Shown piece by piece: positions 25,401-35,597 of a stretch of DNA of 64,000 bases. The notes beneath the pieces are model-generated. The model searched no databases. It worked only from the letters and a program-made list of their open reading frames with translations, and had not been told where the DNA came from. The number at the start of each line of letters is the position of its first letter. The first letter of the stretch is position 1. The position numbers and the translations under genes are program-made. This DNA comes from an uncultured Saprospiraceae bacterium (GTDB taxonomy: Bacteria > Bacteroidota > Bacteroidia > Chitinophagales > Saprospiraceae). The DNA lies in NCBI GenBank assembly GCA_937926205.1, contig CALEYL010000054.1:1-64000 (forward strand), in the 5' to 3' direction.

Positions 25401-26879
25401 TTAAAGCACGTTTTTTAAATCATTTGTCCAGGCCTGATAGGCCTCGCGATAGACGCCATTTGCGTTTGTTGGTTCGTAGGTTAACAGCACTTTGCCTCCT
25501 TTGACCGCTTCTTCAATGGAACTCCAAAAGCCTGTCGCAACGCCTGCGGCTTTTGCTGCCCCAACCGCCCCGGTTGTTTCCAAAACTTCGATTTTACTGC
25601 CGATGAGGTTGGCAATGGTGTTGGAAAAAACGGCTGACTGAAACAAGTTGTCATTACCAACCCGAATGATTTGTGCGTTTAACCCCATCTCATTCAGGAT
25701 TCCCATACCATAGACAAATGAAAAAGCGATCCCCTCCAGTGTCGCCCGGTAAACGTGGGCATGCGTGTGGCGGGTAAAATGCAGGTTGTTGATCGTCGAA
25801 CCGGGCTCTTTATTACCAAGCATTCTTTCGGCGCCATTGCCAAAAGGAAGAATGCGCAATCCTTCAGAACCGGGCGGTACGGATGCTGCCTGAATCTCCA
25901 TATCGGTGTAAGCCATCCCCGATGTTAGCTGTTGCCGGACCCAGCTGTACTGAATTCCGGCGCCGTTAATGCAAAGCAAGATGCCAAAACGGGGATTTAA
26001 TGCTTCGTGGTTGACATGCACGAAACCATTTACTCTGGATTGCGGGTCAAAATAGGGGCGGTCAACAACGCCATAAACGACACCTGAAGTTCCGCCGGTT
26101 GCTGCAACCTCTCCCGGATTAAGTACATTGAGCGAAAGGGCATTATTGGGCTGATCACCGGCTCGATAGGCTACCGGGATTCCTTCGGCAAGCCCGGCTT
26201 CTTCGGCAGCCTGCTTTGTCAGTCGGCCCTGTAAAGAAAACGTTGAGACGATGTCCGGAATCATTTCCCGGCTAAAGCCAAAATAATCGAGCAGGAAACC
26301 GGCAACTTCGTTTTTGTTAAAATCCCAGAATATACCTTCTGAAAGCCCGGCAGGAGTCGTCAGTATTTCGCCGGTAAATTTCATGGCAATGTATTCGCCG
26401 GGGAGCATAAACTTGTGTATTTTTTCATACACACGAGGTTCTTCATTTTGGACCCATTTCAATTTTGAAGCGGTGAAATTGCCAGGTGAATTAAGGAGGT
26501 TTGAGAGGCATTTTTCTTCCCCAATTTCAGTAAATGCCTGGTTGCCAATATCTACAGCCCTGCTGTCGCACCAAATGATGGAAGGACGTAATACCTGCTG
26601 GTTTTTGTCTACCAGCACAAGTCCATGCATTTGATAGGCGATGCCAATGCCTTTTATTTCTGCTGGCTTTACATCCGTTTTATTTAACAGCTCTTTTGTA
26701 GCCAGGCAAACGTTGTTCCACCAGGTTTCCGGGGCTTGCTCTGCCCAGCCGGTTTTTGGAGCAAGGATGTCCATTTCTTTTGCAGGCGATTGCACAACGG
26801 CAACCTTTTCACCGGTTTCTATACTAACCAATGCTGCTTTTATGGAAGACGAACCAATGTCGTAGCCGAGTAGATACAT
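25401..26879 (-). CDS. xylB: Xylulokinase (FGGY family)
   Basis: A 492-residue cytoplasmic kinase that phosphorylates D-xylulose to xylulose-5-phosphate. Two FGGY domains are seen: YDIGSSSIKAAL at the N-terminus, the substrate contact YQMHGLV (82-88), the catalytic Asp242 in RAGDQPNNALS, the ATP-site GGTSGVVYG, and the C-terminal FGGY motif TTGAVGAAKAAGVATG. The length is normal for XylB. It is very similar, clearly more than half identical by eye, to residues 1-492 of the kinase-HTH fusion at 45197-47179, so the two are recent paralogues. It lies 45 nt after the PQQ-like gene and 31 nt before xylA. Confidence 0.95.
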   Translation of the reverse strand: MYLLGYDIGSSSIKAALVSIETGEKVAVVQSPAKEMDILAPKTGWAEQAPETWWNNVCLATKELLNKTDVKPAEIKGIGIAYQMHGLVLVDKNQQVLRPSIIWCDSRAVDIGNQAFTEIGEEKCLSNLLNSPGNFTASKLKWVQNEEPRVYEKIHKFMLPGEYIAMKFTGEILTTPAGLSEGIFWDFNKNEVAGFLLDYFGFSREMIPDIVSTFSLQGRLTKQAAEEAGLAEGIPVAYRAGDQPNNALSLNVLNPGEVAATGGTSGVVYGVVDRPYFDPQSRVNGFVHVNHEALNPRFGILLCINGAGIQYSWVRQQLTSGMAYTDMEIQAASVPPGSEGLRILPFGNGAERMLGNKEPGSTINNLHFTRHTHAHVYRATLEGIAFSFVYGMGILNEMGLNAQIIRVGNDNLFQSAVFSNTIANLIGSKIEVLETTGAVGAAKAAGVATGFWSSIEEAVKGGKVLLTYEPTNANGVYREAYQAWTNDLKNVL

Positions 26880-26924
26880 CTCAAATTGCGTTTATAGGAT
26901 GCTTCGGGTAACCATAATTGAATT

Positions 26925-28418
26925 TCAATCGTGTCCTTTTCTCTCCTGTTTATGAAATATGCCATCTCCCGCTGTCCCCATGTAACCACCCCAGAGCGGC
27001 GGCGAGGTAATTTGATACCTTGATTCAAAACGCTGAACAGCCATCCCAAAAAAGTCAACAATTTTTGAGGTATTTGCCTGAACAGAGTAAATGACATCCA
27101 GATAACCATCGTTATCCATATCGCCAAGCCAGGGGGTTGAAGACAAATTTTTTACTACCTTACGTTCACTAAAAGGCCGGATATTGCCATCCTGCATGTC
27201 AAAAATTGCCAGATAGTGGTTGATGTCCGTTACAAAAATCCCTGAGCAATTGTAGTCGTTGACACTCATGAGCACTTCGTCCAAACCATCTTTGTCAAAA
27301 TCCCAGGCTATCGGCGAAAAAAAACCGGTACAACCCACCGCAAATTCTTTCAGAATCTGGCCGTTTTTACCATCTACCGCCAATTGACGCGCGCCATTGT
27401 TTTCCGGCCATATGCCAACTGCATATTGCCCGAAAAAGTCGGGAACATCATCATCGTTAAAATAACCTACGGCTAAGCTGCTGCTGGCTTCCGTTCCTTT
27501 TACTTCTACTTTCCAGAGCAGGCTGTCTGTGTGGCCGTCAAAGGCGAGCATGGTGCCGCCCTGATTATTGGCAACAATGTCGAGTGTGCCATCTCCGGTA
27601 ATGTCAGCCAAAACCGGTGGTGCAATGAACCCGTGACCGCCTATGTAATACAATGCTTTCGCAGCAGACAAATCCCCCTTCAGGACATCAGATAGCAAAC
27701 ACCGGTATAAATTTCCGCCAATGGTTTCGCCACCGGTACCGAAAATGACTTCCAGGGTATTGTTGTTGTCAAAATCATGAACAACAGGTGTCTGGTACGT
27801 TTCCCGGCCATCAGGCATCGCGGCGGCTGCAATGATCTCGCCGGTTTTACTGTTGATGACCATTAATACTCCCGGGTCGCGAAACTGGCTGGAATTTGGA
27901 AACGCCTGTGGATTTCCTCCATTCGCCGCCAATAAATCGGGAATACCGTCGCCGGTTTGGTCAGGTATCACCTGAGCGTTAAAAAAGCAATAATGTGCAA
28001 ATTTCAGCGCGTTTGTTGCATTTTTAGGAGGTTCATATTTCCAAAGCAGTTTTCCTGAACGCCCGTCAATGCCGACCATAAATGCCCCCCTGCCGCCAAT
28101 GAAAACATCCGGAATGCTATCCCCGGTCACTTCCAGAAAAAGGGCAGAACCCACCACCTGATTTGGCGCAGCGACTTGCCAAAGCAACTTCCCGGTTTGG
28201 CCATCTAAGGCTATGACAGCAGTGTCTGAAGCCTCCCATTCGTTTTTACCTGCGCCAATCACCACATCCAGAACGCCATCTCCTGTAAGGTCGGCTAATC
28301 GGGGAGACGAGTTTGTGCCATACCCTTTGAAAACAGCTACCCAGGAGTTATTTTTTTTATGAATCCGGCAACACAACATTACAACTGCCATCACAAGTAG
28401 TATCCCGTATTTTGTCAT
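26925..28418 (-). CDS. Exported PQQ-propeller / FG-GAP-like lipoprotein
   Basis: A 497-residue exported protein. The signal peptide ends in VVMLCC, a plausible lipobox. The rest is a beta-propeller in which PQQ-type blades (DGQTGKLLW, DGRSGKLLWKYEPP, NSKTGEIIAAAAMP) alternate with calcium-binding FG-GAP/VCBS loops (DLTGDGVLDVVIG, DQTGDGIPDLL, DITGDGTLDIV). No catalytic residues are recognised. It starts at the ATG 28418, 4 nt after the preceding UnbV gene; an alternative TTG start at 28433 would overlap. Its position between SusD and xylB suggests a surface or periplasmic binding role in this locus (inference). Confidence 0.8.
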   Translation of the reverse strand: MTKYGILLVMAVVMLCCRIHKKNNSWVAVFKGYGTNSSPRLADLTGDGVLDVVIGAGKNEWEASDTAVIALDGQTGKLLWQVAAPNQVVGSALFLEVTGDSIPDVFIGGRGAFMVGIDGRSGKLLWKYEPPKNATNALKFAHYCFFNAQVIPDQTGDGIPDLLAANGGNPQAFPNSSQFRDPGVLMVINSKTGEIIAAAAMPDGRETYQTPVVHDFDNNNTLEVIFGTGGETIGGNLYRCLLSDVLKGDLSAAKALYYIGGHGFIAPPVLADITGDGTLDIVANNQGGTMLAFDGHTDSLLWKVEVKGTEASSSLAVGYFNDDDVPDFFGQYAVGIWPENNGARQLAVDGKNGQILKEFAVGCTGFFSPIAWDFDKDGLDEVLMSVNDYNCSGIFVTDINHYLAIFDMQDGNIRPFSERKVVKNLSSTPWLGDMDNDGYLDVIYSVQANTSKIVDFFGMAVQRFESRYQITSPPLWGGYMGTAGDGIFHKQERKGHD

Positions 28419-28422
28419 TTTT

Positions 28423-31400
28423 TTAAAATTCAATCACTCGTTTATTGCCTTGATAATCTGCTATTTCAAGGGATTTTGTCTGATCTGGCAACGAAAGCCT
28501 CCGGGCTGATTGCGACAAAAAGCCATGCCCATATGGAAGTTCTATCCGGTACGTCCGGCCATCAGCCAGGCGAACCGTTCCGGCGCAGTCAAGCGCGTTC
28601 AGGGATACGTATTTTCCTTTTGGCGTATTTTTCTTAAAAACTTTCAACGGCCCCCGATTTTGTCCGGCTGCAATCAATACACTGCCATCAGCTCCTTGTA
28701 ATTCGACCAGGCTCTTTGCGTCGCCTGGGATGCAAACGCCGCTTTCCTGCATGGTAAGCGGTGTAAACCCGCCTTTACCGTTTCCGGCTAAGAGCAAGCC
28801 ATTCAGCGCGTCGTAGCGTCCCATCCCCACTTCTGTTCCATAATCATTGCCACACAAAAGCAGGTCGGGGAGTGCGTCGCCGTTGAAATCGCCTCCTGAA
28901 ATCATGGCATAGACGGGCGCTAGCTGTACCTGCAACGGGAGTTCGTGCAACCGGAATTGATTGCCGCCTAAGTTTTCGATGTAGCAGGTTTTTAGCTGAT
29001 TGGCTTTGTAAACGGTGGGCTTTACGTTGGAAAAGCGTTCCACAACATCCTGAATGGTCGCTTCGCCATACATATAATGCCGGGGAAACAATCCTTTGAG
29101 TTTGGGTAATTGCATGTCCATGTCGCCACGGACGAAAAAAGGAAACTCTTTCAGTTGCCCTTTTTTATCAGGAAAAAAAGCGGATAAAAAAGGATCTAAT
29201 CCTTTATTGTCGTCATAATCAGCGAAATAGAGTCCAATGGAACGCTTTTCTGAGGAACGCAGCAACGTATTCAACCCGAGGTTGCCGGCTACATAGTCCA
29301 TATCGCCATCGAGGTCAAAGTCCGCTGCGCTGAGGCTGTTCCACCAGCCCGTTGAATTTGGAATCTGAATGATAGATCCCGGGTCAAGTTTGCCTTTGAT
29401 GTTGTGGAAAAACGTAACAGGCATCCATTCTCCGGCTATAAGGAGGTCTACCCAACCATCATTATCGTAATCCGTCCACAAGCCATCACAAACCAATCCA
29501 ATTTTGTCCAGACCCGGGGCCGCAGTTTGATTGGCAATGGTAAAATTTCCTTTACCGTCGTTTTGCAACAGGTAACTGCTCACCGGAGTAGGATATTCAA
29601 AAGGAAGTACCCGACCCCCAACAAACAAATCGAGGTCGCCGTCCCGGTCGTAATCGGCGGCTTTGACACAGGAACTGCTGCACAGAAATTGGGGCAATGC
29701 GTTTTTTGCCAGCCTGAATTTCCCGTTTTCGTTCAAGAACAGTTTGTCCTGATAAACAGAATCACTTAGCTCGAATTCGTAGCCGCCGTTTGCCAGGTAA
29801 AGGTCAGCATCGCCGTCATTATCTGCGTCAAAAAAAAGCACGCCGAGCTCTTCTTCCATTTTGGCATCGCCGTCAGGCCCGGGCAATAAGTCTTGCATTT
29901 CAAAACTGCCATTGGCTTGCTGGATGAAAAATGTGCCTTTGTTGAAATGCGAACCGCCGATGTAGAAATCGTCAAGCCCGTCGCCATTTATATCTGAGAC
30001 CGCCATGCCTGGACCATACTGGGATAATTTGTGCGGCAACAGGCGCTGGACATTGTAGTCAATATAATCGCTTTCGCGGTGGATGAAATTGATGTTGAGC
30101 AGGGCGGTGACGTCTGTAAAAAAGGTGGACAGCTTGTCCTGATTTATCGGGAGTGGGCGTTGGGCAGCCTGGGCGTTTTGGATGTTGACTTCAAGAACCT
30201 GGTTTGTGGTAACGTTTTTCAGTACTTCTGTTTTGCCTTCCTGCCAGATAATGACTACGCTATCGAGTTTGGAAACGCTGGCGAGTCCAAAATGTGCGCC
30301 GGTTTCGATGGAAGACAGATAGCCCCGGTAGGGTGTGTTTTCCCAAAATTGTTTTTTTCCGTTTTGATAGTATAATTCTGCGATTGCGCCAAGCCCGTTT
30401 AGATTCTGTTCACTGCCTTTAAATTTGATTTTCAGCCAATTCGAGTTGGCAGGCTTCGTTTCAATGAGCTTATTTTTGAATACGTGGGCGCTGTCGTTGA
30501 TGTTATTGACGACATAATCCAAATCCCCGTCGTTGTCGAGGTCGGCATAAGCTGCCCCATTGGAAAAACTGTTTTGTGTGATACCCCAAGCATCTGTTAC
30601 GTTATCAAAAACTGGTATTTGGGGACTTGGATTAGAAATGTCCGATGGATTCGCTGTCACATTCTGAAAAGCGTAGTTCCGGATTTTAACAGACGGTATT
30701 TTTTCCAAAAGCTGTTTCTTATCCAAATAGCTGCCTTTATCGTTGTTGTAATCGATAAAATCCCGATCCGTAACGTCATTCGGGAAGCCGTTGGTGACAA
30801 TGATGTCCCGGAAGCCATTGTTGTCAAAATCAGCAATCAGAGGCGTCCAGCTCCAATCAGTTGAAGAAATGCCTGAGAACATGGAAATTTCACTAAACAA
30901 AGGCTCGCCGTTGTCGGGCCGTATGCCCTGGTTGAGTTGCAGGGTATTCCGGATATATTGGTACTGGTAACCAAAACGGTCGTTGTTGAAATAGGACGTA
31001 TAGTTGTTTGGCGGCAACATCGTTTTTCGCCTGAAATTATCTTCCGGCTGCATATCCAGGGCGACGATATCTGCAAGCCCGTCGCTGTTGAGGTCGGCGA
31101 CGTCATTTCCCATGGCAGAATAGCAGGTATGTTTCAGATAACTGGAAGCTTTGTCCACAAAATGTCGCCCCGAACTGCTTCCAGGCATTGGGCTGTTGAT
31201 CCAGAACAGGTCATTTGACAGGTAATCATTGGTGACGTAAATGTCTTTCCATCCGTCGCGGTTGATGTCACAGATATTGATGCCCAGCCCAAATCCTTCA
31301 ATGGTGATGCCCGCTTCTTTGGAGATATCCGTAAATATTGCGTGTCCCAACCTTTCATCAAAATCATTCCGGAAGAGCTTATCGGTGCGATGAGAAGTGC

Positions 31401-32046
31401 CATCCACTATTTTTTTGCGGTAGTTGTTGGGCACGGTGCCTCTGTCCATTTGATTGATCAGAAGGTAAAGGTCCAGGTCGCCATCGTTGTCATAATCGAA
31501 AAAAGCCGCATTGGTGGTGTGGGACGTATCGGCGATGCCATAGGCTGCGGCCATTTCTGTAAAAGTAACACGCCCGTCTTTTAAACCTGTTTGTCCGTTG
31601 TTGATAAAGAGCGAATTGGCACGGCGGCTGCCGGGTTCGTGGGTTGTCGCGCAAACATAAAGATCGAGCCAGCCATCGTTGTTGATGTCCACGACGGCAA
31701 CCCCGGAGTTCCACCGGTTTGTTGCGGCAACGCCTGCAACTTCGGTAACATCTTCAAACTGAAAATCCCCACGATTCAGATAAAGCTTATTGCCGCGCAT
31801 ATTTCCTGAAAAAAACACATCCTGCAACCCGTCCTTGTTAAAGTCGCCAATCCCTACGCCACCACCGTTGTAGACATATTCGAAAGCGAGGACATTAAAA
31901 GTGTCGTCTTCTATGATTTGATTAGAGAAATGAATGCCGGTTTTGTCCGGCAGTAGCTGCTCGAATAGCGGCGGCGGGTTTTTCGTGCAGGCACAAAAAA
32001 GTAATGCAAAAATTGGCCCGTAAAGAAAAAAGTACTTATTGCTCAT
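28423..32046 (-). CDS. ASPIC/UnbV FG-GAP repeat lipoprotein (copy 2)
   Basis: A 1207-residue exported protein with a signal peptide ending LLFCAC (lipobox). Many FG-GAP/VCBS calcium loops follow (GDFNKDGLQDVFFSG, DINNDGWLDLYV, DYDNDGDLDLYL and others). An ASPIC/UnbV domain lies around residues 555-625 (LNGLGAIAELYYQNGKKQ...GLASVSKLDSVVIIW), and a second set of blades runs to the end. This CRTAC1-like architecture is common beside SusCD pairs in Bacteroidota; its function is not established and carbohydrate or surface adhesion is assumed. It is a paralogue of the next upstream gene, with the same domain order, and lies 36 nt after it. Confidence 0.85.
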   Translation of the reverse strand: MSNKYFFLYGPIFALLFCACTKNPPPLFEQLLPDKTGIHFSNQIIEDDTFNVLAFEYVYNGGGVGIGDFNKDGLQDVFFSGNMRGNKLYLNRGDFQFEDVTEVAGVAATNRWNSGVAVVDINNDGWLDLYVCATTHEPGSRRANSLFINNGQTGLKDGRVTFTEMAAAYGIADTSHTTNAAFFDYDNDGDLDLYLLINQMDRGTVPNNYRKKIVDGTSHRTDKLFRNDFDERLGHAIFTDISKEAGITIEGFGLGINICDINRDGWKDIYVTNDYLSNDLFWINSPMPGSSSGRHFVDKASSYLKHTCYSAMGNDVADLNSDGLADIVALDMQPEDNFRRKTMLPPNNYTSYFNNDRFGYQYQYIRNTLQLNQGIRPDNGEPLFSEISMFSGISSTDWSWTPLIADFDNNGFRDIIVTNGFPNDVTDRDFIDYNNDKGSYLDKKQLLEKIPSVKIRNYAFQNVTANPSDISNPSPQIPVFDNVTDAWGITQNSFSNGAAYADLDNDGDLDYVVNNINDSAHVFKNKLIETKPANSNWLKIKFKGSEQNLNGLGAIAELYYQNGKKQFWENTPYRGYLSSIETGAHFGLASVSKLDSVVIIWQEGKTEVLKNVTTNQVLEVNIQNAQAAQRPLPINQDKLSTFFTDVTALLNINFIHRESDYIDYNVQRLLPHKLSQYGPGMAVSDINGDGLDDFYIGGSHFNKGTFFIQQANGSFEMQDLLPGPDGDAKMEEELGVLFFDADNDGDADLYLANGGYEFELSDSVYQDKLFLNENGKFRLAKNALPQFLCSSSCVKAADYDRDGDLDLFVGGRVLPFEYPTPVSSYLLQNDGKGNFTIANQTAAPGLDKIGLVCDGLWTDYDNDGWVDLLIAGEWMPVTFFHNIKGKLDPGSIIQIPNSTGWWNSLSAADFDLDGDMDYVAGNLGLNTLLRSSEKRSIGLYFADYDDNKGLDPFLSAFFPDKKGQLKEFPFFVRGDMDMQLPKLKGLFPRHYMYGEATIQDVVERFSNVKPTVYKANQLKTCYIENLGGNQFRLHELPLQVQLAPVYAMISGGDFNGDALPDLLLCGNDYGTEVGMGRYDALNGLLLAGNGKGGFTPLTMQESGVCIPGDAKSLVELQGADGSVLIAAGQNRGPLKVFKKNTPKGKYVSLNALDCAGTVRLADGRTYRIELPYGHGFLSQSARRLSLPDQTKSLEIADYQGNKRVIEF

Positions 32047-32082
32047 GTTTAAGTAAAGTCAATTCGATGAAAACTCTCTTAA

Positions 32083-35000
32083 TTAAAAATTCGGGCGCTT
32101 CACTTTGTAAAATAAGGCCTCTGCATCATTTCGTGCAATTAGAATTCCGAACTGATTTTTCATTTTAAAAACCGCCGCATCCCGCACTTCGCCTTTCACA
32201 AAAATACCGGATTCTGTGGGGGTCAGGTATTGATAGGTTTTGTTTTTATTGCCTTTGAGGAAAACTCCGCGGCTGGAATCATGCCTTCCAACTTCAGGTT
32301 TGAGGCCGTAAAAATTCCCACCCAGCCAAATGTCCTGCGTGCCATCCCCGTCAAAATCTTCCACCGCAATGCCAAAAACCGGAGCAACCTGGGCTTCTAT
32401 TGGTAGCGCTTCCAGCAGGAAAGCACCGTCTAAATTCCAGAGTACCGCACTTTGCAACCAGTTGATTTTGTGCGGAATTGCACCTTTGCGTTGCGCCTCC
32501 GTGAATAAAGTTTCGTAAGTAAAATGGGAATAATCTTCAAATTTCAGCGCTTTCTTTTTTAAGGAAGGCACTTGTTGGGTCATGTCCAATTTTCCTGCAA
32601 AAGGGTAGGGTTTGTCATCCAACGGGGCATACCAATTGATGACAAACTCGGATTTTTCGTTTGCATCAAAATCCTTGACGAACATGGTAACTGGCTTTTG
32701 GTTGGACGCTTTAAACTTGGTATTCAGTCCCCAGTTGCCCAAAACAAAATCAAGGTCACCGTCACCATCCAGGTCGGCAGGTTCTATGCAGGTCCACCAG
32801 CCACTGAAAGGGCTTTGTGTTTGTTTCTTTGAAAAATTAAATTGCCCGCCGTCGAGGTTTTCAAGGTGCATCACCGGCAGCCAGTCTCCGATTATCATCA
32901 GGTCCTGGTCACCGTCTTTGTCTGTATCCGAAAAAGCGGCGTCGGTCACCATGCCCAAATTCCCCAGCACTTCTGTGGTTACGTCCCGCCATTGTCCTGC
33001 GCCTTCATTCAGCAACAGAAAACTGCGGGGCATTAAACCATAATTGCCCGGCACCGCTCTTCCAGTCAGGAAAAGATCGAGATCCCCGTCGTTGTCTATA
33101 TCGCCGGGCACGATGCAGGAAATCATGCCTTTTGCAGGAGGCACTTTTGCTGGGGTGTTTTTAAAAATGCCTTTGCCCTGGTTCTCATAATACCGCAACC
33201 GAAAATGTTCGATACCCCGGTGAAATTCGTTGCCGCCTGCGCCAAGCAGAATATCCTGATCGCCGTCGCCGTCGGCATCAAAGATCACACCACAGGTAGT
33301 TTCCAGTTCCTGATCGGCTGCCTGCTGCCAGTCTTTGACTTCTCGCCACCCGCCGTTTTTTTGAATGAACATTTTGTCGGCATCGCCGGCAGCGCCAGTT
33401 AGTACGAAATCTTCCAACCCGTCGCCGTTCAGGTCTCCCCGAATGATTTTGGGGCTGTCGGTGGAAAGCATGCGTGGTAAAAGCACCTCTACATCAAAAT
33501 CGCTGAAGCGGTTTTCCCGATGGCGCGTATTGCCCTGGAGAACAGTTTTTGACGATTCCTGAAAAAGGGGAGCAGGCTTGGTTGTTTCCGGAACAAATTT
33601 TGCAGTTGCATCAACTTGTTTAAGCACCAGCATTTGGTCTGCGGGCACATTTTCAAGCACTTGCATCCGGAGGTCAGGCCAAATGACTTCCAATTTTTCA
33701 ATTTGTTTTGCCTGGCCAATCCCAAATAGCAACCCAGGCTCCGAACTGCTTTGAAACCCGCGTTGAGGAAAATGCTGCAATACCTGTGATTGGGACCCGT
33801 TTGTGATTTTTACATGAGCGCCAACACCAAGCCGGTTTTGGCCTTCCCCTTCAAATTTTATTTTGAGATAGTGGTTTTTTGTTTGATCATTCGTTTTGTT
33901 CTGATAAACAAAACACGGCATGTTCACATTGTTGACCACCAAATCGAGGTCGCCATCGCCATCGAGGTCGCCATAAGCTGCGCCATTGGAAAAGCCCGGA
34001 TCTGCAAGCCCAAGCGCTTTGGCCTGGTTTTCGAAAAGTGGCAGGTCGGAATTTTGATTTGGGCTACCTAACTGATTAACAAAAGCATAATTCGGAAGCG
34101 GATTGGATTGCATGTATTTTGCAAAATCCCGCCAGTCGAATTTGCCTTTTTCCATCACGACTTTTTTTACCTCTTCTTTGTCGTTGATGAAATTGGTGAA
34201 ATCGAGGTACATGATTTCATGATAAATGGCGTTGCAAACGTAAATATCTTTCCAACCGTTGTTGTCGAAATCAAATATCAAAGCGCCCCAGCTCCAGTCC
34301 GTTGCTGCCACGCCGGACAGGTTGGAAATTTCCTGAAACTGGGCATTGCCATCGTTGAGTTGCAGGCAGTTTTGCAAAATCTGATAATGGTAATCTGCAC
34401 GGTATTTAAAATCTTCGAGGTGGTAAGGATCGAAAGCAGTGGTGGTTTTTAGCCGGTAATTGTCGGCAGGAAGCATGTCGGTACTGTACACATCGCAGGT
34501 GCCGTCGTTGTTGAGGTCGGCGACGTCGGCGCCCATGCTGGAGACAGAGCAGAGACTTACTCTTTGAGGGAGGACTTCGGAAAAAGTAGTTTTCCCGTTT
34601 TTGCCTGATTTTCCCTGGTTTAGGTATAAATAATCCCGCTCCCAAAAGTCATTGCTGATGTAAATGTCGGGAAGCATATCGCCATTCAGGTCGGAAACAG
34701 AAACGCCAAGGCCGAAGCCAATTACGCTGTTGTAAATACCCGCTTCGTCTGTCACATTGGTAAAGGTCGCGCCGTCATTTCTGAAAATTTTATCACCGCC
34801 ATACGGATCTTTTTGCAAGCGCGTACTTTTGAATGCGTCTATTTTTTTTGGGTCTTTGTAGGAGTTGTTGAGGATGTAGCAATCCAGATCGCCATCCATA
34901 TCATAGTCAAAAAAGGAAGCGTGGGTGGAATATCCTTCGTCGTTGAGGTTGTAAGCCTTTGCCTGTTCGGAAAAGGTTACCCCGCCTTTTCCGCCAGTTT

Positions 35001-35478
35001 GGGGTGTTGTGTTGATAAATAGCTCATTTTCTTTGTTGTCGCCTGCGATATCGCCGGAATTACATACGTAAATATCGAGCCAGCCATCTCCGTTGACATC
35101 TGCCATCGCGACGCCGGTACTCCAGCTTTTGGTTCCGGCTACCCCGGCGGATGCTGTAATGTCTTCAAATTTCCAGTTGCCTTTGTTTAAGTAAAGCTTG
35201 TTGGATTCCAGGTTGGCAGTCAGGTAAATATCAGGCAACCCGTCATTATTGACATCGCCGATGGCTACCCCGCCGCCGTTGTAAAAATTCCGATAGGTGA
35301 GCACATTGAACACCTCGCCGTCTTCTACTTTGTTGATAAATTCAATGCCGGTTTTGCCTGGGGATAATTTTTCAAAAAGTGCGGAAGTATTTATTGGAGG
35401 CCCGGAAGGAGAGGAGGACTCCCCACAAGCTGTAAGTAGCAATAGAACAGGAAATAATTGAAATACATAACGGCTCAT
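32083..35478 (-). CDS. ASPIC/UnbV FG-GAP repeat lipoprotein (copy 1)
   Basis: A 1131-residue protein from the ATG at 35478, chosen because the signal peptide and lipobox LLLTACGES begin there (the frame is open to 35520). FG-GAP loops such as GDVNNDGLPDIYL, DVNGDGWLDIYV and DYDMDGDLDCYI make the N-terminal propeller. An ASPIC/UnbV domain lies in the middle (LGVGAHVKITNGSQSQ...LLFGIGQAKQIEKLEVIWP), and a C-terminal propeller follows. It shares its domain order with the 1207-residue neighbour. A strong hairpin in the preceding gap (35505-35578) may reduce read-through from susCD. Confidence 0.85.
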   Translation of the reverse strand: MSRYVFQLFPVLLLLTACGESSSPSGPPINTSALFEKLSPGKTGIEFINKVEDGEVFNVLTYRNFYNGGGVAIGDVNNDGLPDIYLTANLESNKLYLNKGNWKFEDITASAGVAGTKSWSTGVAMADVNGDGWLDIYVCNSGDIAGDNKENELFINTTPQTGGKGGVTFSEQAKAYNLNDEGYSTHASFFDYDMDGDLDCYILNNSYKDPKKIDAFKSTRLQKDPYGGDKIFRNDGATFTNVTDEAGIYNSVIGFGLGVSVSDLNGDMLPDIYISNDFWERDYLYLNQGKSGKNGKTTFSEVLPQRVSLCSVSSMGADVADLNNDGTCDVYSTDMLPADNYRLKTTTAFDPYHLEDFKYRADYHYQILQNCLQLNDGNAQFQEISNLSGVAATDWSWGALIFDFDNNGWKDIYVCNAIYHEIMYLDFTNFINDKEEVKKVVMEKGKFDWRDFAKYMQSNPLPNYAFVNQLGSPNQNSDLPLFENQAKALGLADPGFSNGAAYGDLDGDGDLDLVVNNVNMPCFVYQNKTNDQTKNHYLKIKFEGEGQNRLGVGAHVKITNGSQSQVLQHFPQRGFQSSSEPGLLFGIGQAKQIEKLEVIWPDLRMQVLENVPADQMLVLKQVDATAKFVPETTKPAPLFQESSKTVLQGNTRHRENRFSDFDVEVLLPRMLSTDSPKIIRGDLNGDGLEDFVLTGAAGDADKMFIQKNGGWREVKDWQQAADQELETTCGVIFDADGDGDQDILLGAGGNEFHRGIEHFRLRYYENQGKGIFKNTPAKVPPAKGMISCIVPGDIDNDGDLDLFLTGRAVPGNYGLMPRSFLLLNEGAGQWRDVTTEVLGNLGMVTDAAFSDTDKDGDQDLMIIGDWLPVMHLENLDGGQFNFSKKQTQSPFSGWWTCIEPADLDGDGDLDFVLGNWGLNTKFKASNQKPVTMFVKDFDANEKSEFVINWYAPLDDKPYPFAGKLDMTQQVPSLKKKALKFEDYSHFTYETLFTEAQRKGAIPHKINWLQSAVLWNLDGAFLLEALPIEAQVAPVFGIAVEDFDGDGTQDIWLGGNFYGLKPEVGRHDSSRGVFLKGNKNKTYQYLTPTESGIFVKGEVRDAAVFKMKNQFGILIARNDAEALFYKVKRPNF

Positions 35479-35504
35479 CGTGATTTCTTTTTCAAATAAA
35501 AAAT

Positions 35505-35578
35505 GAAGAGGCTGTCTCAAAAGGCAATTTACCTTTTTCTGCTTGTCTTTGCCACTTGCCTTTTAAGACAGCTTCTTC
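35505..35578 (-). terminator. Strong hairpin after susD (attenuator-like)
   Basis: Arms 35505-35527 and 35556-35578 are 23 bp each with two differences (one a G-U pair in RNA), around a 28-nt loop. It begins 20 nt after the susD stop. No long U-tract follows, so it may be a processing/stability hairpin or partial terminator. The CTGTCTCAAAA core is shared with the palindrome at 5906-5966. Confidence 0.55.
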
Positions 35579-35597
35579 ATATATAACGCACTAAATT

